A DNA stretch of 64,000 bases from Opitutaceae bacterium (GCA_028688225.1 JAQTYQ010000003.1:62001-126000); one strand, 5' to 3'; positions 42,795 to 51,831 are shown, counted from the stretch's first letter. Notes: a model not told the origin generated them from the sequence alone. Translations and numbers: made by a program.

Positions 42795-44049
42795 CGGCCG
42801 TGATCGTGTGGAGACCGTCAGCGAGTTCACACGACGGGTGAAGGTGCTGCTGGAGGAGGGCCTCCGGCCGGGCTGGGTGCGGGGCGAGGTGTCAAACCTC
42901 CGGGCGCAGGCGAGCGGGCATGTTTATTTCACGCTCAAGGATGCCGCCGCGCAGCTGGCGTGCGTGTTGTTCCGCGGAGACGCCGGGCGGCAGTCGGTGG
43001 CGCTGCGCGACGGGCTGCAGGTGCTGGCCTATGGGGAGGTCAGCGTCTACGAGCAGCGCGGCCAGTATCAGCTCATCGTCCGGGTGCTGCTCGAGGACGG
43101 GGTGGGGCGTTTGCGGCAGGAGTTTGAGCGGCTGAAGCAGCGGCTGGCCGACGAGGGCCTGTTTGCCGCCGGGCGCAAGATCCCGATTCCCCGGATGCCG
43201 GCGACGGTGGGATTCATCACCTCGCCGACCGGCGCGGCGGTGCAGGACTTCATCCGCATCCTGCAGCGGCGCGGCTGGCGCGGCCGGCTCATCGTGTTGC
43301 CGGCCAAGGTGCAGGGCGAGGGCGCCGCGGCCGAAATGATCGGGATGCTGCAGCAGGCGGAGGCCCTCGGCAGCTTCGACCTGCTGGTGATCGGACGTGG
43401 CGGCGGCAGTCTGGAGGATTTGTGGGCCTTCAACGAGGAGCCGCTGGTGCGCGCCGTGGCGGCCTGCCCGGTGCCGATCGTCTCGGCGGTGGGACACGAG
43501 ATCGACTTCACCCTGTGCGATTTTGCCGCTGACGTGCGCGCGGAGACGCCGAGCGCCGCGGCGGAACTGATCTCCAGCAATTATCTGGACGGGTGCGAAC
43601 GGGCCAAACGCGCCGCGGAAGGCATGGAGACCGCCCTGGCGAACGCCCGGGAACGCACCCGCGAGCGGCTGGATCATGCCCGCAGCCGGTTGCGTCTGCT
43701 TTCGCCCCGGGCCTTCATCGAGCAGAGTCATCTGCGGCTTGATGATTTTTCCAATCGGGCGGCCGCCGCGCTCCGGGCCGGTGTGCAGGTCCACCGCCAG
43801 CGGCTGACCGCCCTGGCCGGACGCTACCGCACCTGCTCGCCCGAGCCGAGAATCGGCCTCGAATCGCACCGCTTGCTCGCCTTGTGGAAGCGTTTGCAGG
43901 CGGCCAGCCCGCAGTCAGTGCTCAACCGCGGTTTTGCGATCGTGCGCGACGAGCAGGGGCGGCCGGTGCCGCGGCGGGCCGCGGTGAAAACGAACCAGCG
44001 GCTCACGAACGAGTTTGCCGACGGCAGCGTGCGGGTGCGTGCGGAGTGA
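42763..44049 (+). CDS. xseA: Exodeoxyribonuclease VII large subunit
   Basis: The 428-residue protein has the N-terminal OB fold (VKVLLEEGLRPGWVRGEVSNL, SGHVYFTLKDAAAQLACVLF), the catalytic-domain motifs IPRMPATVGFITSPTGAAVQDF and LLVIGRGGGSLEDLWAFNEE, VSAVGHEIDFTLCDFAADVRA with TPSAAAEL, a long coiled coil, and the C-terminal VLNRGFAIVRDEQGRPV. Length fits XseA (about 400-460). It degrades single-stranded DNA together with XseB, whose gene is not seen nearby. The ATG at 42763 lies inside the end of the TVP38 gene. Confidence 0.96.
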   Translation: MAKDVSNPPADGRDRVETVSEFTRRVKVLLEEGLRPGWVRGEVSNLRAQASGHVYFTLKDAAAQLACVLFRGDAGRQSVALRDGLQVLAYGEVSVYEQRGQYQLIVRVLLEDGVGRLRQEFERLKQRLADEGLFAAGRKIPIPRMPATVGFITSPTGAAVQDFIRILQRRGWRGRLIVLPAKVQGEGAAAEMIGMLQQAEALGSFDLLVIGRGGGSLEDLWAFNEEPLVRAVAACPVPIVSAVGHEIDFTLCDFAADVRAETPSAAAELISSNYLDGCERAKRAAEGMETALANARERTRERLDHARSRLRLLSPRAFIEQSHLRLDDFSNRAAAALRAGVQVHRQRLTALAGRYRTCSPEPRIGLESHRLLALWKRLQAASPQSVLNRGFAIVRDEQGRPVPRRAAVKTNQRLTNEFADGSVRVRAE

Positions 44050-44141
44050 AGGCAGCGATGAAGCCCCATCGCATCAACCTGCGGCCACAGCCATCGACCT
44101 CCGGAATCCCGCAAGCCGCGGGCAGGACCTGAGGCGGCGCC

Positions 44142-45302
44142 TCACGGCACTTCGGGAAACTGCACCCATCTTGCGCCGAGGCGGGAGCTCTTCACGGCGG
44201 TTTCGATGAAGGCCATGCCAATCACGCCGTCGTCGATGGTGGGGAAATCAAGATCCTTCGGCAGCGGCCGGCCCTCAACCTCGGCCGCGATGGCGCGGAA
44301 GGCTTCGCGGTAGATGTTGCCGAAGGCCTCAAGGTAACCCTCGGGGTGGCCGGCGGGAATGCGGGTGAACTCCCGTGCCTGACTGTCGACGCCCGCCCCG
44401 CCCCGGCGGTAGATCCGGCGCGGCGCCGCGGGATATTTCACCACCAGTTCCTCCGGGCGCTCCTGGCGCCACTCCAGTCCCGCCTTGGTGCCATAGACGC
44501 GGATGTTGAGGTTGTTGTCCTCCCCGACGCAGACTTGGGAGGCGTGCAACACGCCTTTGGCGCCGCCTTTGAACCGGAGGAGCATGCTGGCATCGTCGTC
44601 GAGTTTCCGGCCCGGCACGAAGATGCTGAGATCCGCGCACAAGGCGTCGATCTCCAGCCCGGTGATGTAGCGGGCGAGGTTTTCTGCGTGGGTGCCGATG
44701 TCGCCGGTGCAGCCGGCAGCCCCGCTGCGCTTCGGGTCCGTGCGCCAGGCCGCCTGCTTCTGACCGGTGCCTTCCAGGTAGGAGCTCAGCCAGCCCTGGG
44801 TGTATTCGACCACGACCTTGCGGATGGGGCCGAGTTCGCCGCGGCGCACCAGGTGACGGGCCTGCTTCACCATCACGTGCCCCGTGTAGTTGTGCGTGAG
44901 GACAAGGATCTTCCCGGTCTTCCGGACGACGGCGCGGAGCCGGCGCGCTTCGCGGAGATCGAAGGTCGCGGGCTTGTCGAGCACGACATTGAAGCCAGAT
45001 TCGAGAAACAGCTTGGCCGGCAGAAAATGCTGGTGGTTGGGCGTGACGATGACGACGAAGTCGAGGCGCCGGCCGGTGGGCAACCGGGCCTCGGCGAGGG
45101 CCATCTCGATATAGCTGCCATAGACGCGGGCGGGGTCGAGCAACAGGTCGGTGCCCGCGGCCTGGGAGCGCGCGGGATTGCTGGAGAACGCGCCGGCCAC
45201 GAGTTCGGCCCGGCCGTCCATGATGGCGGCGAGGCGATGCACGGCGCCGATGAACGCCCCGCGGCCGCCGCCGATCATTCCGAAACGGAGTTTGCGGTTC
45301 AT
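44142..45302 (-). CDS. Gfo/Idh/MocA family oxidoreductase (sugar metabolism)
   Basis: The 386-residue protein has the Rossmann loop FGMIGGGRGAFIGAVHRLAA, the substrate-binding motif NVVLDKPATFDLREARRL (family EKP is DKP here), LVLTHNYTGHVMVKQARHLV, and GCTGDIGTHAENLARYITG with the Asp/His catalytic pair. It is probably a catabolic NAD(P)-dependent sugar or inositol dehydrogenase; it is not the same subtype as the oxidoreductase at 34717-35766. The next gene upstream on the same strand (123 bp) is a TIM-barrel sugar isomerase/epimerase, a frequent partner. Start is at MNRKLRFG (45300-45302). Confidence 0.88.
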   Translation of the reverse strand: MNRKLRFGMIGGGRGAFIGAVHRLAAIMDGRAELVAGAFSSNPARSQAAGTDLLLDPARVYGSYIEMALAEARLPTGRRLDFVVIVTPNHQHFLPAKLFLESGFNVVLDKPATFDLREARRLRAVVRKTGKILVLTHNYTGHVMVKQARHLVRRGELGPIRKVVVEYTQGWLSSYLEGTGQKQAAWRTDPKRSGAAGCTGDIGTHAENLARYITGLEIDALCADLSIFVPGRKLDDDASMLLRFKGGAKGVLHASQVCVGEDNNLNIRVYGTKAGLEWRQERPEELVVKYPAAPRRIYRRGGAGVDSQAREFTRIPAGHPEGYLEAFGNIYREAFRAIAAEVEGRPLPKDLDFPTIDDGVIGMAFIETAVKSSRLGARWVQFPEVP

Positions 45303-45425
45303 GGGAGTGAGGGATTGAGGGAGCAAGGGGATGCGGGGGGCGGGCAATGAGGAAACGAGGCAATGCGTTGCGAGATTTGGCCGCGGGCGATTCTCCACTC
45401 ACTCCCTTATTCTTTCATCCCCTTA

Positions 45426-46463
45426 TCACTTCCGCTCAAACGCCGCATCGAAGGCGACGGCGTTCCGGGGGAAATCAAGCCGGCGCACAAAAGCCGCCGC
45501 CTCGGTGGCGCCGTGCACGCGGTCCATGCGGATATCCTCCCATTCCACGGAGAGCGACCCGCGGTAGCCGACCTCGTTGAGGGCGACGATGATGTCCTCG
45601 AACTTGATGTCGCCACGGCCGGGTGAACGGAAATCCCATTGACGGCGCGGGTCGCCGAAGGACACGTGCCCGCCAAACACGCCCACGGTGCCGTCGCCGT
45701 GACCCCACCAGACATCCTTCATGTGCACATGGTAAATGCGGTCGCCGAACACCCGGATGAATTTCACGTAATCGACCCCCTGGTAGCCAAGGTGCGAGGG
45801 ATCGTAGTTGAAGCCGAACCGCCGGTGACCTTTCACCGCCGTCACCGCCCGCTGGGCGGAGGCGATGTCGAAGGCGATCTCGGTGGGATGTACCTCGAGT
45901 GCAAAGTTCACGTTCAGCTTGTCGAAGGCACCAAGAATCGGCCCGAAGCGGCGGCCGAAGTCAGCGAACCCCTGGTTCCAATAGTCCTGCGAGGTCGGCG
46001 GAAAGGCGTAGAGCGAATGCCAGATCGAGGACCCCGTGAAGCCATTGACGATCGCCGGCGTGTCGTCGCCCGGTTTGCGGCCGGGTTTCGCGTCGAAAAG
46101 CGCCCGGGCGGCCTTCCCGGTGGTGATCATTTTTTCCGCAGCCCGGCGGCGCACGCCCTCCGGATCACCATCGCCCCACACGTCGGCCGGCAGGATGGCC
46201 TGATGGCGTTCGTCGATGCGGTCGCAAATGGCCTGGCCGACAAGATGGTTGGATATGGCGAAACAGGTCAGACCATGGTCGGCGAGCAGCCGCCATTTTT
46301 CCCGGCAGTATTTCCTCGAGGTGACGGCTTGGTCGACGTCGAAATGATCGCCCCAGCACGCAAGTTCGACGCCATCGTAACCCATGCGCTTCACCAGAGG
46401 GGCAAGTTTCGCCAACGGGAGATCGGCCCACTGGCCGGTGAAGAGTGTGACTGGTCTTGGCAT
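45426..46463 (-). CDS. Sugar phosphate isomerase/epimerase (xylose-isomerase-like TIM barrel)
   Basis: The 345-residue protein contains [13 protein letters not shown], the metal-ligand segments [15 protein letters not shown] (Glu), [18 protein letters not shown] (Asp/His), [10 protein letters not shown] (His) and [17 protein letters not shown] (Glu), in the order of AP-endonuclease-2/xylose-isomerase-like enzymes. The reaction is likely isomerisation or epimerisation of a keto sugar, with a divalent metal. It is located upstream of the Gfo/Idh gene on the same strand, which suggests a two-step oxidise/isomerise route. [14 protein letters not shown] at 46463 is the natural start. Confidence 0.86.
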   Translation of the reverse strand: MPRPVTLFTGQWADLPLAKLAPLVKRMGYDGVELACWGDHFDVDQAVTSRKYCREKWRLLADHGLTCFAISNHLVGQAICDRIDERHQAILPADVWGDGDPEGVRRRAAEKMITTGKAARALFDAKPGRKPGDDTPAIVNGFTGSSIWHSLYAFPPTSQDYWNQGFADFGRRFGPILGAFDKLNVNFALEVHPTEIAFDIASAQRAVTAVKGHRRFGFNYDPSHLGYQGVDYVKFIRVFGDRIYHVHMKDVWWGHGDGTVGVFGGHVSFGDPRRQWDFRSPGRGDIKFEDIIVALNEVGYRGSLSVEWEDIRMDRVHGATEAAAFVRRLDFPRNAVAFDAAFERK

Positions 46464-46619
46464 GACGGGACGAGGTCGGGGATTCCGGGGGTGCAGTTTT
46501 CCAGCCTTGGGCGCGCGGTGATTCCGAGGCAATAGGAAATCCAGGCCATTCGCTCTGGCGGCCGGAGGCCTGAAGGGCTTTAGTCCGGGGCGGTGTTATA
46601 TTCACCACGCCATCGGATC

Positions 46620-47342
46620 ATGAGAACCAATTCCATTTTGATCGCTTGGGGCGGGCTGCTGATGGCGGGGGCGGCCTTTGCCCAGATTCCGCCGCTTCAG
46701 CAAGAGTGGCAGTCTTTGCGATTCCAGCAGACGGTGGATCCGCTTTTCCCCGTTCGTCTTTCGCAGGCGGGGGTGACCGAAGGATGGGCGCACGTGGCGA
46801 TCAGCACGGATGCGACCGGCAAACTCGTGGAGTGGCTGGTGGTGGGATACTCCTATCCGGAATTTGCAGAAGCAGCCGTGGCGGCCATCAAACAGTGGAA
46901 ATTTGAGCCTGCGCGACTGCACGGCGAGCCGGTCGGGACCGCGGTCAAGCTCCTCTTTCACTACGAGGGCAAGGGGGTTGTAGTATCGAGCGGGAATAAC
47001 TCCGATTTTCTTGAGGCATGGAACATGCGCCTCATGGCAGGGCGCTACGCGTATCGACCTTGTTCTCTGCGGGAATTGGACCGGATTCCCCTGCCGATTG
47101 TCACGGTTGCGCCACAGTACCCCAAGGAACTGGCCGATCAGGGCGTGAAGGGCAGGGTGACGGTCGAATTCTATATCGACGAGACGGGGGCGATACGGGT
47201 GCCCGCGGTGTCCGGGAACGACAATAGCGAATTGACGGCCTTGGCGGTCGCGGCCTTGCGCCAATGGAAATTCGAGCCCCCGACTCGTAACGGTGTGGCG
47301 GTGCTCGTAAAGGCAAGCCAGGTGTTCAATTTTGGTCCCTGA
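46620..47342 (+). CDS. Secreted protein with two TonB C-terminal domains
   Basis: The 240-residue protein starts with a signal peptide (MRTNSILIAWGGLLMAGAAFAQ) and has two TonB_C-like domains. The first spans about 40-105 (PLFPVRLSQAGVTEGWAHVA ... AAIKQWKFEPARLHG) and the second about 160-235 (PQYPKELADQGVKGRVTVEF ... AALRQWKFEPPTRNG). Both contain the hallmark QWKFEP. Unlike classical TonB there is no Pro-rich linker and no retained N-terminal anchor, so it would be periplasmic. A role in TonB-dependent transport or as a domain-swap partner is possible but not shown. It is convergent with the ECF sigma gene. Confidence 0.82.
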   Translation: MRTNSILIAWGGLLMAGAAFAQIPPLQQEWQSLRFQQTVDPLFPVRLSQAGVTEGWAHVAISTDATGKLVEWLVVGYSYPEFAEAAVAAIKQWKFEPARLHGEPVGTAVKLLFHYEGKGVVVSSGNNSDFLEAWNMRLMAGRYAYRPCSLRELDRIPLPIVTVAPQYPKELADQGVKGRVTVEFYIDETGAIRVPAVSGNDNSELTALAVAALRQWKFEPPTRNGVAVLVKASQVFNFGP

Positions 47343-47431
47343 AGGACCGAATAACGGCAAGCACAACCCAAGGCGACGGGGGTGTTTTGCTGCCCGGACG
47401 GCAAAATATGCGGCTGGATTTCTGAGGCGGG

Positions 47432-48055
47432 CTAGGGGCGGGGCTGGGATTCCACAGCCTCACGCAAAATCCCGGCCAATTCCTCCCGCAAACGCTGCCG
47501 TGCCCGATAAAGCCGGGTTTCCACTCCGCGTTCCGAACAGCCCGCGATGGCGCCGATTTCACGATAGGAAAGCCGCTCGTAGTGATGCAGCAGGATGGTC
47601 ATCCGTAGATCATGGGGCAGCCGTCCGATGGCGGCCCGGACGGCGGCGCGGGTCTCGGCCTGCTCCAGCGTGGCATTCGGGGGGGAGGCGTCGGAGGGCA
47701 CCGCTGCATGCGCGGGCGTCTCATCATCATCGATCGGGGCGTCGAGACTCACGGTCGGGTGACGCCGACGCCAGCGATAGTGATTATGACAGAGGTTGGA
47801 AAGCGTGGCAAAGAGCCACGCAGATAGCCTCGTGTCAGGCCGCAGCCTGTTCCTCTGCTGGTGGAGACGGACAAATGCCTCGGCCACGAGGTCATGCGCG
47901 TCGGTCTGGTTTTGCACGTAGCGCCACGCGAACGTAAACAGCGGCCGCTGCCAGCGGGCAATCAGTTGGTTGAGGGCGGCGTCCTGCCCATGTTGCAATG
48001 CCTGCAGACAAGCGGAATCGCTGGCAGGGTCAAAGTTCACGAGACGCCCGGGCAA
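47432..48055 (-). CDS. ECF-family RNA polymerase sigma factor (CnrH-like position)
   Basis: The 207-residue protein has region 2 at about 30-98 (NQLIARWQRPLFTFAWRYVQ, DAHDLVAEAFVRLHQQRN, LSAWLFATLSNLCHNHYRWRR) and region 4 at about 140-195 (IGRLPHDLRMTILLHHYERL, SYREIGAIAGCSERGVETRL, a helix-turn-helix). A 40-residue acidic linker joins them. It is the third gene of a three-gene operon after an anti-sigma-like membrane protein and a periplasmic sensor, 3 bp after the sensor stop. Start is TTG at 48055, or GTG at 48040. Confidence 0.9.
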   Translation of the reverse strand: MPGRLVNFDPASDSACLQALQHGQDAALNQLIARWQRPLFTFAWRYVQNQTDAHDLVAEAFVRLHQQRNRLRPDTRLSAWLFATLSNLCHNHYRWRRRHPTVSLDAPIDDDETPAHAAVPSDASPPNATLEQAETRAAVRAAIGRLPHDLRMTILLHHYERLSYREIGAIAGCSERGVETRLYRARQRLREELAGILREAVESQPRP

Positions 48056-48058
48056 CTC

Positions 48059-48517
48059 TCAGTTCAGCAAGGCGTGATCTCCGGTTTTGAGGACAGGGCC
48101 AAGCAGGCCGAGATAGCGGGCGCGCTGTTTCTCCGTCATCACGTTGGCCGCGTCTGCGACCAGTTGCCGGGTGGAGGTAAGACATTCGCGGTCGACGGCG
48201 CGGCGCTTTTCGACAAAATGGGCGAACTCAAGGAAATCAACCTGCCCGGAGGCCGTCCGCGCCTGTTCAAAGGCATCGTACTCCTCGCGCATCTGCGCCA
48301 CTTGGGCGGCGAGAGCGATCAAACGCGGGCTCGATTGCTCGTGAATGGCCTTGATGCGGGCAAACTGTTCGGCGGAAAGCTTCAGCTCGGTCTTCATCCA
48401 TTCAAGCTGGTAGTTGAGATTGTTGTCCGAGCAAGGCCGCTGCGACATGAACCATCCGATATGGGCCAGCGCGCCGGACATGATCCCGAGAACAATGATG
48501 AAAAAGGAGCGTTTCAT
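48059..48517 (-). CDS. Periplasmic Spy/CnrX-like heavy-metal or stress sensor protein
   Basis: The 152-residue protein has an N-terminal signal-anchor (MKRSFFIIVLGIMSGALAHI) followed by a purely helical periplasmic part: MKTELKLSAEQFARIKAIHEQSS, LIALAAQVAQMREEYDAFEQ, and NVMTEKQRARYLGLLGPVL. The helix pattern with LSxEQ and MTxKQRARY is typical of the LTXXQ/heavy-metal-resistance (CnrX, Spy) superfamily. Candidate metal ligands are few: one His in AIHEQ, one in FAHF, and Cys in RPCSDN and RECLTS. It overlaps the upstream gene by 4 bp and precedes the ECF sigma gene by 3 bp. Confidence 0.8.
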   Translation of the reverse strand: MKRSFFIIVLGIMSGALAHIGWFMSQRPCSDNNLNYQLEWMKTELKLSAEQFARIKAIHEQSSPRLIALAAQVAQMREEYDAFEQARTASGQVDFLEFAHFVEKRRAVDRECLTSTRQLVADAANVMTEKQRARYLGLLGPVLKTGDHALLN

Positions 48518-48855
48518 GGGTAATGCGCGCCGACCTTGGCCGCATTCTCCTCAATCAATGGATCGATCAGTTGCAGATAGCCTTGCGCAATCTGCACGCT
48601 CCGGGCGGCTTGCAAACGGGAGAGACGCACTTCAGCGAGGAAAAGGCCGAGCAGCATGCTGGCGGCGACAAAGGCGACGGCGAACGACGGCCGGGAGAAC
48701 ATGGCTTCGACCCGGGCAAGGATACCGGGCTGCTCCGCATGGCTTTCGATAACAGCGATCCGCCGCCAGACCTCAGGCGTCAGATTCGCCGGTGGTTCCG
48801 GGGTTTCCCGCCAGCGATCAAGCCAGTGGTCAAGTGGATCGGTTGGAGGTGGCAT
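48514..48855 (-). CDS. Single-span membrane protein, putative anti-sigma factor (CnrY-like position)
   Basis: The 113-residue protein has a short N-terminal cytoplasmic part (DPLDHWLDRWRETPEPPANL, TPEVWRRIAVIE), one membrane span (FAVAFVAASMLLGLFLAEV), and a C-terminal periplasmic tail of about 40 residues. The arrangement of a short amphipathic cytoplasmic segment, one span and a short periplasmic tail fits small anti-sigma factors such as CnrY. It is the first gene of the operon with the periplasmic sensor and ECF sigma gene. Start ATG at 48853-48855; the frame upstream is open but unlike coding. Confidence 0.7.
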   Translation of the reverse strand: MPPPTDPLDHWLDRWRETPEPPANLTPEVWRRIAVIESHAEQPGILARVEAMFSRPSFAVAFVAASMLLGLFLAEVRLSRLQAARSVQIAQGYLQLIDPLIEENAAKVGAHYP

Positions 48856-49155
48856 GGTCTGAAATTCGTTCCAGGTCGTTTTTCTCGGAGGGAAGCCGAT
48901 CCCGGAGGTGCGTTGGGTTATCCGTATCGATATGATAAAAAGAGCTGCTTGGGGCGAACAGTATAACCCCGCTGGGGGGCGGAACCCTTCTAAATAGGTG
49001 TTGCATTTATTATGCAGGGATTGGGCAACCACATAGACAGTAGTTGGCTCAAGAGCATCATGATTACCTCAACCGGTGAACTGCCAGATCCGGGCGCCAA
49101 GCCAGGAGATCAATCTGCGTGCCGCCATGGTGGCCGGATTGTTGATTGAAAGCCT

Positions 49156-50532
49156 TCATTCAGGATAAAGCCAATAGCGCCTGATCAGTTGCTGGTAAAT
49201 CAGCGCGCGGTTGCGCCAGTCTGAAAGAAAGGCCTCGACATCGATCCTGGCGCCGTCCCGCCTGAGCGCATTCCACCAAGCGGTGGAACCGACCAGCTTC
49301 CTGAACAGGGAGGCTTTATCCGCCGAAGCGTTCACAAAGGGATTGGTGGGGCTCCATTTGCAGGCGAGCCGCATCAGATGGAAACTCAAGTCGGTCGGCC
49401 GCCAGGCATCCCAGTCCGTCACTTCGATATAGACACCCGTGACGGCCTTGCCGTTGGTAGCGGGAGCAGACACCCTGGTGAAATTAAGGCCGGGGAGCTT
49501 GAACGCCTTGAGTTCTTTTTCGAGCTGCTCGGCGGTCTTGCCCTTGAAGGATATGCCGCGGAACGGATAGGAACGCCCGAGGCCATGTGTAAACCCGCCG
49601 ATTTCACACCCCAAACCGGTCATGGCATAGCCCACGACGGAAGCGAAGCTCTGTATATTCGGCGAAGTGGGTACGAAGGGAAGCCCGGTGTCGGGCCAAC
49701 GCATGGAGCGCCGCCAGCCATGCATCGGCACGATCATCAGACGACCCTGCGTGCGCACGGCCTCGGGCACGGCGAGCACGCCGGGGGCCGCGGCGGCCAT
49801 GCGCGCGAGTTCGCCGATGGTGAGGCCGTGGACATAAGGGACGCGGAACGCCCCCACGTAGCTGACAAGGTCGGCGTCTACGGATGGCCCGCCAATCTTC
49901 AGGCCTCCGAGCGGATTGGGACGATCGAGGACGATCACCTCGACATTGTTTTCAAAGCAGGCCTCCATCGCATAACGCAGGGCGCTCACATAGGTGTAGC
50001 TGCGCACCCCGATGTCCTGCAGATCGATCACGAGCGCGTTGAGACCCTTCAACATCTGCCGGGTGGGCTTGCGCGTCTTGCCGTAGAGCGAGTAGATGGG
50101 GAGGCCGGTGCGCCGGTCGACCGTATCCGCGAGGTTCCGGCCGGCTTCCGCAACACCATAGAGACCATGTTCGGGCGCAAACAGGGCCGCCAGTTTCACT
50201 CCTGGCGCGCGCCGCAGCACGTCGACGGTGCTGATTCCCTGCCGGTTTACACCGGCGGGATGCGTCAGCAGGCCGATGCGTTTGCCCTTGATGGCGGCGA
50301 AACCCTCGCTCTCCAGCACGTCGATGCCCAACATCACCGGGTAGATTCTTTCCGGTGGCGCTTGGGGCGGGGACGGCGTCCTGGGTGCAGATCGGGCCGT
50401 GGAGATGGATCCGCCATTCCGAGAGGCCGGAATTGGGCGCGACGCCGTCGATGAGCACCCGAAAAAGCCAAACAGCAACGACAGGGTCGCGGAAAGGAAA
50501 GACAAGATTCGTGGTCGGGGCAAAACCGCCAT
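49156..50532 (-). CDS. NamZ/DUF1343-type exo-beta-N-acetylmuramidase, lipoprotein-like
   Basis: The 458-residue protein begins with a signal-like N-terminus (ILSFLSATLSLLFGFFGCSS) whose FFGC could serve as a lipobox, followed by a Pro/Ser linker. The catalytic part has GIDVLESEGFAAIKGKRIGL, THPAGVNRQGISTVDVL, FAPEHGLYGVAEAG, VIDLQDIGVRSYTYVS and LDRPNPLGG. These are hallmarks of the DUF1343 (YbbC) family, whose founding member NamZ releases MurNAc from the non-reducing end of peptidoglycan fragments. It is likely periplasmic or outer-membrane attached. The start ATG at 50530-50532 keeps the signal at the N-terminus; a longer frame exists upstream. Confidence 0.88.
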   Translation of the reverse strand: MAVLPRPRILSFLSATLSLLFGFFGCSSTASRPIPASRNGGSISTARSAPRTPSPPQAPPERIYPVMLGIDVLESEGFAAIKGKRIGLLTHPAGVNRQGISTVDVLRRAPGVKLAALFAPEHGLYGVAEAGRNLADTVDRRTGLPIYSLYGKTRKPTRQMLKGLNALVIDLQDIGVRSYTYVSALRYAMEACFENNVEVIVLDRPNPLGGLKIGGPSVDADLVSYVGAFRVPYVHGLTIGELARMAAAAPGVLAVPEAVRTQGRLMIVPMHGWRRSMRWPDTGLPFVPTSPNIQSFASVVGYAMTGLGCEIGGFTHGLGRSYPFRGISFKGKTAEQLEKELKAFKLPGLNFTRVSAPATNGKAVTGVYIEVTDWDAWRPTDLSFHLMRLACKWSPTNPFVNASADKASLFRKLVGSTAWWNALRRDGARIDVEAFLSDWRNRALIYQQLIRRYWLYPE

Positions 50533-50646
50533 GCGCGCAATCACTCTGGCGTGAAGCGCCTGTTCGTCGAGCCGGAAGCGAGCCGGTGGGGCGACGCCTT
50601 TCACGGCGGGCCTCCCATGCGCGAATGCTTGAATGATGGGGGCCGA

Positions 50647-51831
50647 TCAGGAAACGGCGGCGGTGTTTGAGAACACGGCTTGAATGTTGCGGGCCAGCAG
50701 ATCGGAGGTTTCCCGGACTGCTTGTTCAAGGGAATAGCCGGCTGGAGCGATGGGGTGCAGGTGCCAGCCGGCCCACTGGCGCATGTGCGGGTGTTTTCCG
50801 GCGAAAATATGTACCGTCTTGCCCAGCGCTTGGGCCTGTTTTGCCACCGCCCCGGGCCCCTTGCCGGAGAGCGAGCTTTCGTCGAAGCAACCTTCGCCGG
50901 TCATGACCATATCCGCGGCGGCGATACGCGCTTTTAGGTCAAGCCATGCTGACACCAGGCCGAAACCAGGGACCAGCCGGGCACGTGCGCCCGTCAGCAG
51001 GCCGAAGGGAAGACCTCCTGCGGCGCCAGTCCCGGCAGTCTCCGCCAGTGAGAACGGCCGGCCGCAGTAATCGCCAAGCATCCGGGCCATGTGTTCCATC
51101 AGGGACTCGATCTGCGGCAAATCCTCACGCCGCAGCCCCTTTTGTGGTCCGTAGACCGCAGCGGCTCCGCGTGGTCCCAAAAGCGGGTTGGTGACATCGC
51201 AGGCGATGTAAATCGGAGGGAGCGCGGGGAAAACTTCACCATCCAGCCGGCCGATCTGTTTCCAGGTCGCGGGGATGGGCGGACGAATCTTTTCACCGCT
51301 CACGCCGCGGAATTCCAATCCGAGCGCCGCCAGCGCGCCCAGCCCAAGGTCGTTGGTGGCACTGCCGCCCACGCCGAGCAGAATGGCGTCGGCCTGCAGT
51401 TCCGCGGCTGCGCGGATGAGCTGTCCCGTTCCGTACGTCGTTGTCTGCCACGGATCATGATACTCCGGTGCCAGCAAACCAAGCCCGCTGGCAGCGGCCA
51501 TTTCCATGACCGCGATGGGTTTCTCTGGCCTGGGCTCCGGATCTTCCCGGTGGAGCAACTGTCGGGCAGGAGCGGGCATGTTATGCGGAGCCACCAATCC
51601 CAGACAGGCATCTACCAGTCCACCCCGTGGCCCCGTCACCTTGAACGCGGTCATTCGGCCTCCGGCGGCCTTGGTGAGAATGTCAGTAAAACCTTCGCCG
51701 CCGTCGGTCAGCGGGCAGAGATCCAATCGCCAGTCCCGGTGCTGCTGCCTTAGTGCACGAGCGGCAAGTTCGCATGCCTGCGGGGCGCTCAGCGAGCCTT
51801 TGAATTTGTCAAAAGCAATCAGGATGCGCAC
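50647..51831 (-). CDS. Glycerate 2-kinase
   Basis: The 394-residue protein starts VRILIAFDKFKGSLSAPQAC, the classical GlxK/GarK beginning (R-I-x-I-A-x-D-x-F-K-G-S). It contains CPLTDGGEGFTDILTKAAGG, LGVGGSATNDLGLGALAALG, and VPGFGLVSAWLDLKARIAAA with MVMTGEGCFDESSLSGKGP. It phosphorylates glycerate using ATP. GTG at 51829-51831 is taken as the start because it places the conserved first strand at residue 1; another GTG at 51846 is possible. It lies upstream of the NamZ-like gene on the same strand (114 bp). Confidence 0.93.
   Translation of the reverse strand: MRILIAFDKFKGSLSAPQACELAARALRQQHRDWRLDLCPLTDGGEGFTDILTKAAGGRMTAFKVTGPRGGLVDACLGLVAPHNMPAPARQLLHREDPEPRPEKPIAVMEMAAASGLGLLAPEYHDPWQTTTYGTGQLIRAAAELQADAILLGVGGSATNDLGLGALAALGLEFRGVSGEKIRPPIPATWKQIGRLDGEVFPALPPIYIACDVTNPLLGPRGAAAVYGPQKGLRREDLPQIESLMEHMARMLGDYCGRPFSLAETAGTGAAGGLPFGLLTGARARLVPGFGLVSAWLDLKARIAAADMVMTGEGCFDESSLSGKGPGAVAKQAQALGKTVHIFAGKHPHMRQWAGWHLHPIAPAGYSLEQAVRETSDLLARNIQAVFSNTAAVS

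Noticed and set aside
44329-45402. A 357-codon frame on the same strand as the Gfo/Idh gene, shifted by one base
   Set aside because: It is Arg/Pro-rich, a normal artefact of high-GC coding sequence, while the Gfo/Idh frame has all family motifs.
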